A stretch of DNA of 64,000 nucleotides, taken from Alteraurantiacibacter aestuarii. GTDB lineage: Bacteria; Pseudomonadota; Alphaproteobacteria; Sphingomonadales; Sphingomonadaceae. Location: positions 372,001 through 436,000 of the forward strand of contig NZ_WTYY01000003.1 of the NCBI RefSeq assembly GCF_009827405.1. Direction: 5' to 3'. This document shows, piece by piece, positions 42,563 to 52,180 of this stretch; within the stretch, counting starts at the first letter, position 1; the number at the start of each line of letters is the position of its first letter. The translations under genes and the position numbers were made by a program. The notes under the pieces were generated by a model. It worked only from the letters and a program-made list of their open reading frames with translations. It did no database searches and was not told the DNA's origin.

Positions 42563-44299
42563 ATGCGCATGGCCCGCAATTTCCTGATCGCATTTGCAGC
42601 CCCGCTGGCGCTTGCAGCTTGCACGACGCGCGAAGCTCCAGCTCTCGAAAATCCGGCTCTGACAAACATTGATCCGGCTGCGCATTCTTCCGGAGTCGTC
42701 AGCGCTGCCGACCCCCGCGCTGCCGAGGCCGGTGCGCAGATGTTGCGGCAGGGCGGCAGTTCCACCGATGCGGCCATTGCCACCATGCTGGCGCTGACCG
42801 TGGTCGAGCCGCAAAGCTCCGGCATTGGCGGCGGCGGCTTCTATGTGCGCGGAACATCCGATGGCCAGGTGGCAACGCTGGACGGCCGCGAGACCGCTCC
42901 CGCCGCAGCCACGCCCGACTGGTTCCTGGGCGAAGACGGCAATCCCGTGCCATTTCCGCAGGCCGTGCTGACCGGCCTATCCATCGGTGTGCCGGGGAAT
43001 ATCCGCCTGGCCGAACAGGCGCATGACCGGTTTGGCCGCCTTGAATGGGCGCAGCTGTTCCAGCCCGCTATCGCTCTGGCGCGGGACGGCTTCGTGATTA
43101 CCGAGCGGTTCCGCGAATATCTGCAACGCTCGCCCAATCGCGCCGGCAATGTCGAGGCGGGCCGCGCGCTGTTCTATGATGCCGCGGGGGAGCCGCTGCC
43201 GGTCGGTACGCTGGTGCGCAATCCCGCGCTTGCCGCCACACTGGAACGGATCGCCACTGAGGGGCCGGACAGTTTCTATACCGGCATGCATGGCCGGGCG
43301 ATGGCGCAGGTGATTGCCGATGCCACGCCGGGCGCCGCCGACATGTCCGCCACCGACATCGCCAGTTATCGGGCGCTGTGGCGGGAAAGCCCGTGCGGCA
43401 CATACCGGCAATATCGCATCTGCGGGATGGGTCCGCCTTCCTCTGGCGCGACCACGGTGTTCGCGATCCTCAAGCAGCTGGAGGGGTTTGACATGGGCGC
43501 GCTTGGGCCGGCATCGCCCACCGCGTGGCACCTGTTCGCCGAAAGCCAGCGCCTCGCCTATGCCGACCGCGAGCTGTATCTGGCGGATGATGATTTCGTG
43601 TCCGTCCCCGTCGCCGGGTTGATGGATGGCAATTACCTGCGCGAACGCGGCACACTGATCTCTGCCGATCGGACATTGCAGATCGTGTCTGCCGGAACGC
43701 CGCCGGGAACGCGCGCGATCATGGCCGATGGCGCAGAGCCGGTGGAAAGCGGCACCAGCCATTTCGTGGCGGTGGACCAGTGGGGCGCGGCGGTGTCATG
43801 GACCTCCACCGTTGAGGGGTCTTTCGGGTCGGGCCATATGTATGGCGGCTTCTACCTGAATAATGAGCTGACCGATTTCAGCTTTGTGCCGCAGCGCGAT
43901 GGCATTCCGGTGGCCAACCGCGTGGAGGGATCAAAACGCCCGCGCAGCTCCATGTCGCCAACGCTGGTCTATGGCCCTGACGGCGAACTGGTGATGGCCG
44001 TGGGCGCGGCGGGCGGAAGCACCATCCCGGTGCAGGTGGCCCGGGTGCTGATCGGCGTGATCGACTGGGGCCTGCCGCTGGACCGGGCGCTGGCCCTGCC
44101 GGTGCTCTATTCGCCGGGTGACACGATTGTGCTGGAGGAAGGCTCTTCCCTGCTGGCGATGCAGCCTGCGCTGGAGGCGCTGGGCCACAAAGTTATGGCC
44201 CGCGGCCTGCCACTGAAGACCAATGCCGCGATATTGGTGGATGGCAGCTGGGTCGGCGGAGCCGATCCGCGCAGCGAAGGTGTTGCGATCATTCCCTGA
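42563..44299 (+). CDS. ggt: Gamma-glutamyltransferase, lipoprotein form
   Basis: Ggt cleaves the gamma-glutamyl bond of glutathione in the periplasm. The 578-aa precursor has a type II signal with lipobox LAAC (NFLIAFAAPLALAACTT). The N-terminal part shows EPQSSGIGGGGFYVR. The self-cleavage/nucleophile threonine is Thr398 in VESGTSHFVAVDQWGAAVSWT. Downstream, SSMSPTLVYGPDGELVMAVGAAGGSTI matches the family. Two starts (42563, 42569) are possible. It is in operon with pyrD. Confidence 0.93.
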   Translation: MRMARNFLIAFAAPLALAACTTREAPALENPALTNIDPAAHSSGVVSAADPRAAEAGAQMLRQGGSSTDAAIATMLALTVVEPQSSGIGGGGFYVRGTSDGQVATLDGRETAPAAATPDWFLGEDGNPVPFPQAVLTGLSIGVPGNIRLAEQAHDRFGRLEWAQLFQPAIALARDGFVITERFREYLQRSPNRAGNVEAGRALFYDAAGEPLPVGTLVRNPALAATLERIATEGPDSFYTGMHGRAMAQVIADATPGAADMSATDIASYRALWRESPCGTYRQYRICGMGPPSSGATTVFAILKQLEGFDMGALGPASPTAWHLFAESQRLAYADRELYLADDDFVSVPVAGLMDGNYLRERGTLISADRTLQIVSAGTPPGTRAIMADGAEPVESGTSHFVAVDQWGAAVSWTSTVEGSFGSGHMYGGFYLNNELTDFSFVPQRDGIPVANRVEGSKRPRSSMSPTLVYGPDGELVMAVGAAGGSTIPVQVARVLIGVIDWGLPLDRALALPVLYSPGDTIVLEEGSSLLAMQPALEALGHKVMARGLPLKTNAAILVDGSWVGGADPRSEGVAIIP

Positions 44300-44407
44300 T
44301 CTTGCCGGCCCTGATCTTGCCCGCGCGCACTCCAGCGCCTAGGAAGTTGCATAAGTAACGTCACTGTTTGTCGGCACGAATCGGCATGGGATGGAGGATC
44401 GCGGCAG

Positions 44408-46204
44408 GTGCAGCTGCAGGATATTGAAAATGCGCGCAGCCTGGTCGGTCTGTTCCTGAAACGCGCGGACGAGCAGGGGGACAAGCCCTTCCTGACCGCC
44501 AAGATTGACGGCAAGTGGACTTCCACCAGCTATGCCGAGGCATCGCGGCAGGTCTGCCTGCTGGCGACAAGGCTGACGGCAATGGGCCTGAAGCCGGGTG
44601 ACCGGGTGATGCTGGTATCCGAAAACCGCCCCGAATGGTGCATTGCCGATCTGGCGATCATGGCCGCAGGCTGCGTCACCACGCCAGCCTACACCACCAA
44701 CACTAAGCGCGATCACGCGCATATCCTGGACGATAGCGGCGCGCGCGCCGTGGTCGTATCCAACAGCAAGCTGGCCGAGCCATTGTTTACCGCCATGCTG
44801 GGATCGGGCCATGCCGAACATGTCATCACGATGGAGGATATTCCATCGGCGCAGGCCAGCGGCTTTGTCATGCATGACTGGCCGGACCTGATTACCGGCG
44901 ATGCACAGGCCGCACGGGCCGAAGTGGACGCCCGGCTGGAGGGCGTGACGCGCGACGACATTGCCTGCATCATCTATACCAGCGGCACCAGCGGCTCTCC
45001 GCGCGGGGTGATGCTGCATCACGGGGCAATCCTGCACAATTGCATCGCTGCGGGCGAGATTCTTGCGGGAGATTTCGGCTGGGGCGAAGACCGCTTCCTG
45101 TCCTTCCTGCCGATGAGCCATGCGCTGGAACACACCGCCGGGCTCTACCTTCCGATTGGCCTGGGTGCCGACATCTGGTTTGCCGAGGGGCTGGACAAGC
45201 TCTCCACCAATCTGGTGGAAGCACAGCCCACTTTCATGATCGTGGTCCCGCGCCTGTTCGAACTGCTGCGCGGCAAGATCATCAAATCGCTGGAGAAGCA
45301 GGGCGGCATCGCCGGTTTCCTGCTGGAACGGGCCATTTCGCTGGGAGAGCGGCAGGTCAGCGGCAAGTGGGCCTTGCGCGATATTCCCACCGGCTGGCTG
45401 CTCGACCTGACCCTGCGCCCCAAGATCCGCGATCGCTTCGGCGGCAGGATCAAGGCGCTGGTATCGGGCGGCGCGCCGCTCAACCCGGAAGTGGGCGGCT
45501 TCTTCCAGGCCATGGGGCTGACGATGCTGCAAGGCTATGGCCAGACAGAGACCGCGCCCGTGGTCAGCTGCAATTACCCCACCGCCGGAATTCGCCTGAA
45601 CACGGTTGGCCCGCCGCTGCGCGGTGTCGAAGTGCAATTCGCCGAAGATGGCGAGATCCTGGTGCGCGGCGAATGCGTGATGAAGGGCTATTGGCAAAAT
45701 CCGGAGGATACCGCCAAGGCACTGCCAGACGACTGGCTGCACACCGGCGACATCGGCCATCTCGATGATGGTGGACGGATCGTGATCACCGATCGCAAGA
45801 AAGACATCATCGTCAACGACAAGGGTGACAATATCGCCCCGCAGAAGCTGGAGGGGATGCTGACCCTGCAGCCCGAGATATCGCAGGCCATGGTGAGCGG
45901 CGACAAGCGCCCCTATATGGTGGCGCTGATTGTGCCCGATGCCGAATGGGCCGTTGGCTGGGCGCGCGCCAGTGGCGAGAAATTCGACATGGCCGCCCTG
46001 CAGGACCTGCCCGCCTTCCGCAGCGCGATCAAGGCAGCGGTGGACCGCACCAATAATGACCTCTCGGTGATCGAGAAGATCCGCAAGTTCACCTTCGCGG
46101 ATGAATCCTTCAGCGTCGAGAACAACCAGATGACGCCGACGCTCAAGATCCGCCGACCCTTCATTCGCGAGAAATATCAGAACCGGCTGGACGAACTGTA
46201 TTGA
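44408..46204 (+). CDS. Long-chain acyl-CoA synthetase-type AMP-binding ligase
   Basis: A 598-aa adenylate-forming enzyme. It has the ATP motif IIYTSGTSGSPRGVMLHHG, the LQGYGQTETAPVVSC motif, then LHTGDIGHLDDGGRIVITDRKKDII and the C-terminal Lys region (MTPTLKIRRPFIREKY). It would activate a fatty acid to acyl-AMP and acyl-CoA, at the inner membrane face. GTG start with GGAGG 10 nt upstream. The stop overlaps the TTG start of the next small gene by 4 nt. Confidence 0.92.
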   Translation: MQLQDIENARSLVGLFLKRADEQGDKPFLTAKIDGKWTSTSYAEASRQVCLLATRLTAMGLKPGDRVMLVSENRPEWCIADLAIMAAGCVTTPAYTTNTKRDHAHILDDSGARAVVVSNSKLAEPLFTAMLGSGHAEHVITMEDIPSAQASGFVMHDWPDLITGDAQAARAEVDARLEGVTRDDIACIIYTSGTSGSPRGVMLHHGAILHNCIAAGEILAGDFGWGEDRFLSFLPMSHALEHTAGLYLPIGLGADIWFAEGLDKLSTNLVEAQPTFMIVVPRLFELLRGKIIKSLEKQGGIAGFLLERAISLGERQVSGKWALRDIPTGWLLDLTLRPKIRDRFGGRIKALVSGGAPLNPEVGGFFQAMGLTMLQGYGQTETAPVVSCNYPTAGIRLNTVGPPLRGVEVQFAEDGEILVRGECVMKGYWQNPEDTAKALPDDWLHTGDIGHLDDGGRIVITDRKKDIIVNDKGDNIAPQKLEGMLTLQPEISQAMVSGDKRPYMVALIVPDAEWAVGWARASGEKFDMAALQDLPAFRSAIKAAVDRTNNDLSVIEKIRKFTFADESFSVENNQMTPTLKIRRPFIREKYQNRLDELY

Positions 46205-46590
46205 TCCACCGTCATTTCATCGCACCAGTTCTTGTTGCCGCCATGCTTGCCGGATGCACAGATGGTTGCGAGAATGTGGTTCTGGAACGCGCCCGCGCGC
46301 CTTTTGGAAATGCCGATGCGGTCGCTTTCGAACGAAATTGCGGAGCAACGACAGGCTATTCAACGCAGGTATCGATCGTTGACCGTGATGACGCGCCGAC
46401 CGACGCGGGCAATATTCTGATTGCTTCCGGGCGATCATTTGCCGAGGATTCAAACCGTCCAACAGTTAGTCTGGAATGGCTTGGTTCTGAACAATTGTCT
46501 GTCCGGTACGATGCCAGCCTTGCGATACTATCCCATCATGATCGATACGGGCGCACAATAATTTCGCTCACCCCGATGTCGGGCAATTAA
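46201..46590 (+). CDS. Small lipoprotein
   Basis: A 129-aa protein with a TTG start coupled to the ligase stop (4-nt overlap). The type II signal is IHRHFIAPVLVAAMLAGC (lipobox LAGC). The mature part, CENVVLERARAPFGNADAV, then FERNCGATTGYSTQVSIVD, is a pattern I have seen in unnamed proteobacterial lipoproteins. Its GC content is visibly lower than that of its neighbours, hinting at later arrival or weak expression. Function unknown. Confidence 0.7.
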   Translation: MIHRHFIAPVLVAAMLAGCTDGCENVVLERARAPFGNADAVAFERNCGATTGYSTQVSIVDRDDAPTDAGNILIASGRSFAEDSNRPTVSLEWLGSEQLSVRYDASLAILSHHDRYGRTIISLTPMSGN

Positions 46591-46591
46591 C

Positions 46592-47119
46592 TCACGCCGC
46601 TTCGTCTTCGATCCTCTCGGGGAAGAAGCCCGGTTCGCGGGTGGACCATGCGGGCGCTGTGGCGGCCGCCTCGCTCAATGACTGGAGCAGCATCTTGCGC
46701 CGTTCAGGGCGGATTTGCGGAAGCGCGGCAGCGCCGCAGAAAGCTGCGGGCAGCCATGGGCGCACCGGCGCACCCAGCAGCCGCTCATACAGGAAGCGAT
46801 AGGCGGAAAAGCAGCTGAGCTGTTCCTGTGCCAGGTCGGCTGCGGACATACGCACCAGCGCGCCGATGAACTCGGCCACGCCGTCCAGCGATTCGATCGA
46901 TGGCACACTGCCGCGCAAGGCGCGCAGTTCGCGGTAGGCGATATATTGCCCGCGAATCGCAGAGCAGGAACCGCCTTCCTCCACCCATGACTTGAAGGCA
47001 TCTCCGCGGCCCAGCCCGACATCGAGGCTGCGCTCGATAAACAGCTGTTCCTCAGCGGTAAAACTGGCGAATTCGCGCAATTCGGCGATGGTCTGCGATG
47101 TCGTTTTCGTCTGCGCCAT
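46592..47119 (-). CDS. Hypothetical protein, 175 aa
   Basis: A soluble helical protein, MAQTKTTSQTIAELREFASFTAEE, with cysteines at two positions (GGSCSAIRGQY, QLSCFSAYRFLYERLLG). It has no signal peptide or motif that I recognise. GGAGC lies upstream of the ATG. It is convergent with the lipoprotein gene and followed upstream by 96 bp without features before thiG ends. Confidence 0.6.
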   Translation of the reverse strand: MAQTKTTSQTIAELREFASFTAEEQLFIERSLDVGLGRGDAFKSWVEEGGSCSAIRGQYIAYRELRALRGSVPSIESLDGVAEFIGALVRMSAADLAQEQLSCFSAYRFLYERLLGAPVRPWLPAAFCGAAALPQIRPERRKMLLQSLSEAAATAPAWSTREPGFFPERIEDEAA

Positions 47120-47215
47120 GATCGGCTCCTGCGGATTACAGGTCCGATGTTTCGCCGATCATGGTTAAGAACTGGTAAGCGCCGTGCCGAAGATCAGGTC
47201 CAGATCAGGTCCAGA

Positions 47216-48019
47216 TCAGATCAATCCTGCCAGCGGGCTGCTGGGATCGGCATATTTGCGGCGCCCCATGCGGCCCGCCAAATAGGCTTCGCGGCCCGCG
47301 ATCACGCCGTATTTCATCGCCCGCGCCATGCGGATCGGGTCTTTTGCTTCGGCAATGGCGGTGTTCATCAGCACGCCATCGCAGCCCAGCTCCATCGCCT
47401 CAGCCGCTTCGCTGGCGGTGCCCACCCCGGCATCGACCAGCACCGGCACTGTGGCACCTTCGACGATCAGGCGAATGGTCACCTTGTTCTGAATGCCCAG
47501 CCCCGATCCGATGGGAGCGCCCAGCGGCATGATCGCCACCGCGCCCGCCTCTTCCAGCTGCCGCGCGGCGATGGGATCGTCCACGCAATAGACCATCGGC
47601 TTGAAGCCTTCATTGGCCAGCACTTCGGTGGCTTTCAGCGTCTCACGCATATCGGGATAGAGCGTGCGCGCCTCGCCCAGCACTTCCAGCTTTACCAGAT
47701 CCCAGCCGCCAGCCTCACGCGCCAGCCGCAATGTGCGGATCGCATCCTCTGCGGTGAAGCAGCCCGCGGTATTGGGCAGATAGGTGATCTTCCTGGGATC
47801 GATGAAATCCATCAGCACCGGCTGGGTCGGGTCGGAGATGTTCACCCGGCGAACGGCCACGGTCACGATCTGCGCGCCCGATGCCTCCACGGCGGCTGCG
47901 TTCTGGGCGAAGTCCTTGTACTTGCCCGTCCCCACGATCAGGCGCGAGGTAAAGCGGTGGCCGGCCACTTCCCAGCCATCGCTGGAGGCTTCGGGCGAAA
48001 TTTTCGGCTGGTCAGTCAT
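47216..48019 (-). CDS. thiG: Thiazole synthase ThiG
   Basis: ThiG builds the thiazole phosphate of thiamine from deoxyxylulose-5-phosphate, dehydroglycine and ThiS thiocarboxylate. The 267-aa protein shows [78 protein letters not shown] and [17 protein letters not shown]. The start is [13 protein letters not shown]. ThiS lies 66 bp upstream; thiO, thiE and thiC are not in the window. Confidence 0.96.
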   Translation of the reverse strand: MTDQPKISPEASSDGWEVAGHRFTSRLIVGTGKYKDFAQNAAAVEASGAQIVTVAVRRVNISDPTQPVLMDFIDPRKITYLPNTAGCFTAEDAIRTLRLAREAGGWDLVKLEVLGEARTLYPDMRETLKATEVLANEGFKPMVYCVDDPIAARQLEEAGAVAIMPLGAPIGSGLGIQNKVTIRLIVEGATVPVLVDAGVGTASEAAEAMELGCDGVLMNTAIAEAKDPIRMARAMKYGVIAGREAYLAGRMGRRKYADPSSPLAGLI

Positions 48020-48085
48020 GCGCGGGGCGGTATCCGCCAAGCAGCGCATAGGCAAGACCGATCCATGCCCCGAGCGGCGCCCGCG

Positions 48086-48295
48086 TCAGCCGCCGCCCAC
48101 GAAAGTGACGATCTCCAGCACATCGCCGTCTGCCAGCGGAACATCCTCCAATGTCGAGCGGGGCGCGATCACGCCATTGTGTTCGACCGCGACCTTTTCC
48201 GGCTTGAGCGACAGTTCGCGCACCAGATCGGCAATGGTGGAGGCCTGGCTGCGGCGGCTTTCGCCGTTTACGGTGATGGAGATGGGCGTGCTCAT
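48086..48295 (-). CDS. thiS: Sulfur carrier protein ThiS
   Basis: A 69-aa ubiquitin-like protein ending VTFVGGG, the Gly-Gly tail that is adenylated and thiocarboxylated. ITVNGESRRSQASTIADLV and VAVEHNGVIAPRSTLEDVPLADGDVLEI are typical. It lies 19 bp downstream of merC, so thiS-thiG seem to be transcribed with it. No TPP riboswitch is visible, and there is no room for one. Confidence 0.94.
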   Translation of the reverse strand: MSTPISITVNGESRRSQASTIADLVRELSLKPEKVAVEHNGVIAPRSTLEDVPLADGDVLEIVTFVGGG

Positions 48296-48314
48296 AGGCT
48301 CGCCGGGATAGCGC

Positions 48315-48686
48315 CTAGACTGCGCGGCGCAAGTTGAGGATGTGTCCGCTGGCCACCAGCACCACGCCGATCACGGTCAGCACCGCCTCTTCATAGCCAT
48401 GCCCGATCGCCAGCGCGCCGCCCATGAAGGACAGGCCCGTCATCGCCACCACGAAGGGCAGCGGACGGCGGTGGCGGATTGCGCCAATGCCGATGGCCAC
48501 GCCGGCAATGATGGTGGCGAGCAGCAGGCCGACCTTGTGAATCGACGGATCGAGCAGGAAAGTGCCGCCAAGGCCCAGGCCCGCAACCAGCACCAGCCCG
48601 ACCACGCAGTGCACCAGGCACAGGCATGACAAGACCACGCCAACACGGTCAAGCTGGCCGCGAATCCTGAAGATGATTGAGTTCAT
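48315..48686 (-). CDS. merC: MerC-domain membrane protein
   Basis: A 123-aa protein with four transmembrane helices. The first helix carries a cysteine-rich metal-binding motif (VVLSCLCLVHCVVGLVLVAG) as in MerC mercury transporters; chromosomal members lacking other mer genes are often linked with zinc homeostasis. No merA or merR is present. A Zur-like box lies inside its promoter, supporting zinc-related metal uptake or handling. Confidence 0.85.
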   Translation of the reverse strand: MNSIIFRIRGQLDRVGVVLSCLCLVHCVVGLVLVAGLGLGGTFLLDPSIHKVGLLLATIIAGVAIGIGAIRHRRPLPFVVAMTGLSFMGGALAIGHGYEEAVLTVIGVVLVASGHILNLRRAV

Positions 48687-48693
48687 GTGCGGC

Positions 48694-48722
48694 TATGTAT
48701 GTAACGCTATAACATTGCGCAA
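48694..48722 (-). promoter_or_regulatory. merC promoter with Zur-like operator in the spacer
   Basis: Minus strand: -35 TTGCGC (48717-48722), 17 nt, -10 TACATA (48694-48699), then 7 nt to the ATG at 48686. On the plus strand 48701-48718 reads GTAACGCTATAACATTGC, which agrees at 14 of 18 positions with the alphaproteobacterial Zur consensus as I remember it (GAAATGTTATAACATTAC). The operator would occlude the promoter. The match has not been scored against a database. Confidence 0.55.
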
Positions 48723-48770
48723 TGTTTTTTGGCTTTTTGCTGTCACGCTCTCCACCGTCCAAATGCGGTC

Positions 48771-48799
48771 TTGCGATTCGGGGCATCAAAGCGCAAATC
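48771..48799 (+). promoter_or_regulatory. Predicted leaderless promoter of ctaA
   Basis: TTGCGA (48771-48776), 17 nt, CAAATC (48794-48799), 6 nt, ATG 48806. This supports the ATG at 48806 over longer in-frame starts. Confidence 0.45.
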
Positions 48800-48805
48800 G
48801 CGCAG

Positions 48806-49870
48806 ATGGTCGCAACCGCAGCAGAAAATGGCCTGGCCCAAGTGCCCGCATCGCCCCTTCGCCCCGCCGCCCTGGCCAGCTGGCTGTTTGGCGTGGCGAT
48901 CCTCATCCTCCTGATCGTGGCTGTCGGCGGTATTACCCGGCTGACCGAATCGGGCCTGTCGATCACCGAATGGAAGCCGGTCACCGGCGCGATCCCGCCC
49001 ATTGGCGAGGCGCAGTGGCAGGCGGAATTTGCCGCCTATCAGGCAACGCCGGAATACCGGTTCGAAGCCGGGCCGGCGGGAATGACGCTGAGCGATTTCA
49101 AGTTCATCTTCTTCTGGGAATGGTTCCACCGCCTGATCGGGCGGGTGATCGGCATGGCCTTTGCCCTGCCGCTGGCATGGTTCTGGATTCGCGGGGCGAT
49201 CCCCGCAGGCTACAAGCCGCGCCTTGTGGCGCTGCTGGCGCTGGGCGGTCTGCAGGGCGCGTTCGGCTGGTTCATGGTCCGCTCCGGCCTTTCGGGAGAG
49301 ATGACCGATGTCAGCCACTTCTGGCTCTCCATCCATCTGCTGACGGCGCTGTTCACGCTCGGCGGCCTGATCTGGACCGCGCGTGACCTGCTGGTGCTGG
49401 CAGGCAATCCGCAGGCGCGGCCCGCCCGCCTCACGGCGCTGGGTACGGCGACACTGGCGATATTGTTCATCCAGCTGCTGTTCGGCGCGTGGGTGGCAGG
49501 GCTGAATGCGGGACTGGCTTCGGACAGCTGGCCGCTGATGCAAGGACGCCTGTTCCCGGAGATCGGCTGGACCCGCGGCGCGCTGTGGACGCTGACGCAT
49601 GATCCCTTCCTGATCCACTGGATCCACCGCTGGTGGGCGTGGGTGGCGGTGGCCGCGCTGATCGTGATGGCCCGCGCACTGAAGAAGGCGGGTGACCGGC
49701 GCGCCTCTGTCTATATCCACATCGCCTTTGGTACGCAGATCATTCTGGGCATCGCCACGGTGATGACAGGTGTCGCGCTGTGGCTGGCCGTGGCGCATCA
49801 GGTGGTGGGGGCTGCACTGGTCGCGGCCACGGCATGGGGCGCGCACAGACTGGGACAAGGTGCACGGTGA
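48806..49870 (+). CDS. ctaA: Heme A synthase (CtaA/COX15)
   Basis: CtaA oxidises heme O to heme A for cytochrome aa3 oxidase. The 354-aa membrane protein has eight predicted helices and the conserved heme-ligand histidines: VGGITRLTESGLSITEWKP, FWEWFHRLIGRVIG, SHFWLSIHLL and HWIHRWWAW. This is the proteobacterial COX15-like class without the extracellular Cys pair. It overlaps the cutA GTG by 4 nt. Confidence 0.94.
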   Translation: MVATAAENGLAQVPASPLRPAALASWLFGVAILILLIVAVGGITRLTESGLSITEWKPVTGAIPPIGEAQWQAEFAAYQATPEYRFEAGPAGMTLSDFKFIFFWEWFHRLIGRVIGMAFALPLAWFWIRGAIPAGYKPRLVALLALGGLQGAFGWFMVRSGLSGEMTDVSHFWLSIHLLTALFTLGGLIWTARDLLVLAGNPQARPARLTALGTATLAILFIQLLFGAWVAGLNAGLASDSWPLMQGRLFPEIGWTRGALWTLTHDPFLIHWIHRWWAWVAVAALIVMARALKKAGDRRASVYIHIAFGTQIILGIATVMTGVALWLAVAHQVVGAALVAATAWGAHRLGQGAR

Positions 49871-50202
49871 GCGAAGGCCCCGCGCTGATCTGGTGCCCCT
49901 TTCCCAGTGAAGAGGAGGCGCGCCGCGTTGCCGGGCAGCTGCTTGACGAAAGGCTCATCGCCTGTGCCAATATCGTGCCGGGCATGATCTCGATTTTTGA
50001 ATGGCAGGGTGAGCGGGGAGAGGCACGCGAAGTGGGTGTTCTGCTGAAGACCCATGGATCGCTGCTGGAGAAATCTGTTGCAAGACTGGCCGACTTGCAT
50101 TCCTATGATACCCCGGCGGTTGCCGGGTGGATAACCACAGCCAGTGCACAAGCCACCAGCGCATGGATAGACGGACTGACAGGTACGGAGGCATCGCGAT
50201 GA
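49867..50202 (+). CDS. cutA: CutA-family divalent cation tolerance protein
   Basis: A 111-aa protein: LIWCPFPSEEEARRVAGQLLDERLIACANIVPGMISIFEWQG, then EVGVLLKTHGSLLEKSVARL and LHSYDTPAVAGWIT, the trimeric CutA1 fold. Its role is linked with copper tolerance but the mechanism is uncertain. The GTG start and the overlap with ctaA indicate coupled translation. Its stop overlaps the next ATG by 4 nt. Confidence 0.92.
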   Translation: MSEGPALIWCPFPSEEEARRVAGQLLDERLIACANIVPGMISIFEWQGERGEAREVGVLLKTHGSLLEKSVARLADLHSYDTPAVAGWITTASAQATSAWIDGLTGTEASR

Positions 50203-50954
50203 AGCGTTCTGATCGCCGTAGCGCTATCATGTTGGCTCTGGGTGCCGCCTTGGCGCCTGTGCTCGCCACGCGCGCTGCATGGGCGACAGACAGGTCTTCC
50301 GGGGACAGCTCTTCCGGGCACAGGGCATCCGGTATCTTTGCCCCGCCGCCAGTGCCGATGGTCTATACCCGCAAGCTGCAACGCCAGATGGTGGGTGGTG
50401 CGATGCTGGAGGTTACGCGCAACTTCAACGTACACTTCGAGCCATTTGGCGCCGGCTACAGGCTGGAGGGCACGCAGCTGTCTGCCAGCGTAGCCGCTCC
50501 CAGCCGGATCGCGGAATTTGCCCGGCTGGAAGAACAGCGGGTTGAAACCGGCGTGTTCCCGCTGCTGCTCGATCGGATGGGCCAGATCGTGGATGGTGCG
50601 GGCCCGCATGAATCGCACGAGATTGAAGAGGCTCTGGCAGGGCTGAACAGGGAATATGAGCGCAATGGACCTGACGGGCAGGAGCTCGATCTGCTGGTGG
50701 AAGCGCTGCACCAGGCCGGTGCGCGCATGACCAGCCAGCTGCCGCGTGACATTTTCGCGCCGGTGGAAACGACCCGCGAACAACAGCAGGAAATAGCCCT
50801 TCCCTGGGGCGAGTCCGGAGCAGTGACCACAAGGTTTGTGGCCGTGTGCGATCCGCAGACCGGCCTGATGCACGAAGCCAGCCGCGAGGTTGTTACCGAT
50901 CTGGCCGGCGATCAACGGCGCACGGTGGAGAGCTGGCGGCTGATTGCTGCCTGA
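50199..50954 (+). CDS. Exported hypothetical protein (possible Tat substrate), 251 aa
   Basis: The N-terminus [22 protein letters not shown] resembles a twin-arginine signal (Arg6-Arg7 with following hydrophobic stretch), cleaved near AWA. The mature protein is mixed alpha/beta ([59 protein letters not shown]). I recognise no family. Overlap with cutA (ATGA) puts it third in the ctaA-cutA operon. The export route is inferred from the signal only. Confidence 0.65.
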   Translation: MKRSDRRSAIMLALGAALAPVLATRAAWATDRSSGDSSSGHRASGIFAPPPVPMVYTRKLQRQMVGGAMLEVTRNFNVHFEPFGAGYRLEGTQLSASVAAPSRIAEFARLEEQRVETGVFPLLLDRMGQIVDGAGPHESHEIEEALAGLNREYERNGPDGQELDLLVEALHQAGARMTSQLPRDIFAPVETTREQQQEIALPWGESGAVTTRFVAVCDPQTGLMHEASREVVTDLAGDQRRTVESWRLIAA

Positions 50955-51136
50955 CGAAAACACACGCATTCACGCCCTGCATTTGGGTTAAGGTATTATT
51001 TTACCTCCCTGCTATGCCGCACGAATGCTTGACTTCCCGCCCCCAAAAGGACAAATGCCGCGCCTTCGCAGGCTGTGACGGTGATTCCCGGCAAGCCCTG
51101 CGGCGCACCATTCGCGAAACAAGGAATTTTGAAGCC

Positions 51137-51616
51137 ATGAAGGCTCTGTCGAAGCAGACCCGGTCGATCAAGCCGGCCGAGGTCGAAAAGAAGTGGCATA
51201 TCATTGATGCCGACGGCCTGGTCGTTGGCCGGCTCGCCACGATTGTCGCCAATATCCTGCGCGGCAAGCACAAGGCCAGCTACACCCCGCACGTCGATTG
51301 TGGTGACCACGTGATCATCCTCAATGCGGGCAAGGTGAAGTTCACCGGCAACAAGCTGGGCCAGAAGGTCTATTACAAGCACACCGGCTATCCGGGCGGC
51401 ATCAAGGGTGTCACCGCTGGCAAGGTGCTGGACGGCCGCTTTCCCGAGCGTGTTCTGGAAAAGGCTGTGGAACGCATGATCCCGCGCGGTCCGCTGGGCC
51501 GGGCGCAGATGAAGGCGCTGCACCTCTACAATGGCACCGAGCACCCGCATGACGGCCAACAGCCCGCCGTGCTCGATGTTGCCTCCATGAATCGCAAGAA
51601 CAAGGCTACTGTCTGA
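51137..51616 (+). CDS. rplM: 50S ribosomal protein L13
   Basis: A 159-aa ribosomal protein. It starts [20 protein letters not shown] and contains [32 protein letters not shown] and [20 protein letters not shown]. The ATG is fixed by family length; the 182-bp upstream gap contains TTGACT (51029) without a good -10. Its stop overlaps the rpsI ATG by 1 nt. Confidence 0.98.
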   Translation: MKALSKQTRSIKPAEVEKKWHIIDADGLVVGRLATIVANILRGKHKASYTPHVDCGDHVIILNAGKVKFTGNKLGQKVYYKHTGYPGGIKGVTAGKVLDGRFPERVLEKAVERMIPRGPLGRAQMKALHLYNGTEHPHDGQQPAVLDVASMNRKNKATV

Positions 51617-52140
51617 TGGCTGAGGAAAACAACACCGTGTCAGATCTCGCCGATCTGAAGGATATCGCTGGCGATGCGCCTGCTTCTGATGAAGTGGCTG
51701 CTCCCGTCCGTACCGGACCTGCTGCCGTTCTGCGTGAGCAGGAACTGGACGCGCAGGGCCGTGCCTATGCCACCGGCCGCCGCAAGGACGCCGTGGCCCG
51801 CGTATGGATCAAGCCCGGCACCGGCAAGGTAACGGTCAATGGCCGCGACCAGGAAGTGTATTTCGCACGTCCGACGCTGCGCCTGGTGATCAACCAGCCG
51901 TTCTCCATCTCTGACCGCGAAGGCCAGTATGATGTCGTCGCTACCGTCAAGGGTGGCGGCCTGTCCGGCCAGGCCGGCGCAGTGAAGCATGGCATCAGCC
52001 AGGCACTGACCAAGTTTGAACCCGCGCTGCGTGCGACGGTGAAGGCCGCCGGCTTCCTCACCCGTGACAGCCGCGTGGTGGAACGCAAGAAGTATGGCCG
52101 TGCCAAGGCACGCAAGAGCTTCCAGTTCAGCAAGCGCTAA
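51616..52140 (+). CDS. rpsI: 30S ribosomal protein S9
   Basis: A 174-aa protein. The core is [67 protein letters not shown] and the invariant tail FQFSKR. A ~45-residue acidic N-terminal extension is common in alphaproteobacteria. It is co-transcribed with rplM. Confidence 0.98.
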   Translation: MAEENNTVSDLADLKDIAGDAPASDEVAAPVRTGPAAVLREQELDAQGRAYATGRRKDAVARVWIKPGTGKVTVNGRDQEVYFARPTLRLVINQPFSISDREGQYDVVATVKGGGLSGQAGAVKHGISQALTKFEPALRATVKAAGFLTRDSRVVERKKYGRAKARKSFQFSKR

Positions 52141-52180
52141 TTGGCGCTGCAAGAGTTTCCGCGACGGTGGAAAATGTGAA

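Noticed and set aside
44339-45760. 473-codon open frame antisense to the acyl-CoA ligase
   Set aside because: Same reason; the ligase motifs are intact on the plus strand.
48296-48314. TPP riboswitch before thiS
   Set aside because: Only 19 nt separate merC and thiS; no space and no THI-box sequence.
50991-51006. AGGTA-N6-TACCT inverted repeat before rplM
   Set aside because: Five-bp arms in an AT-rich stretch with no supporting feature; could be chance.
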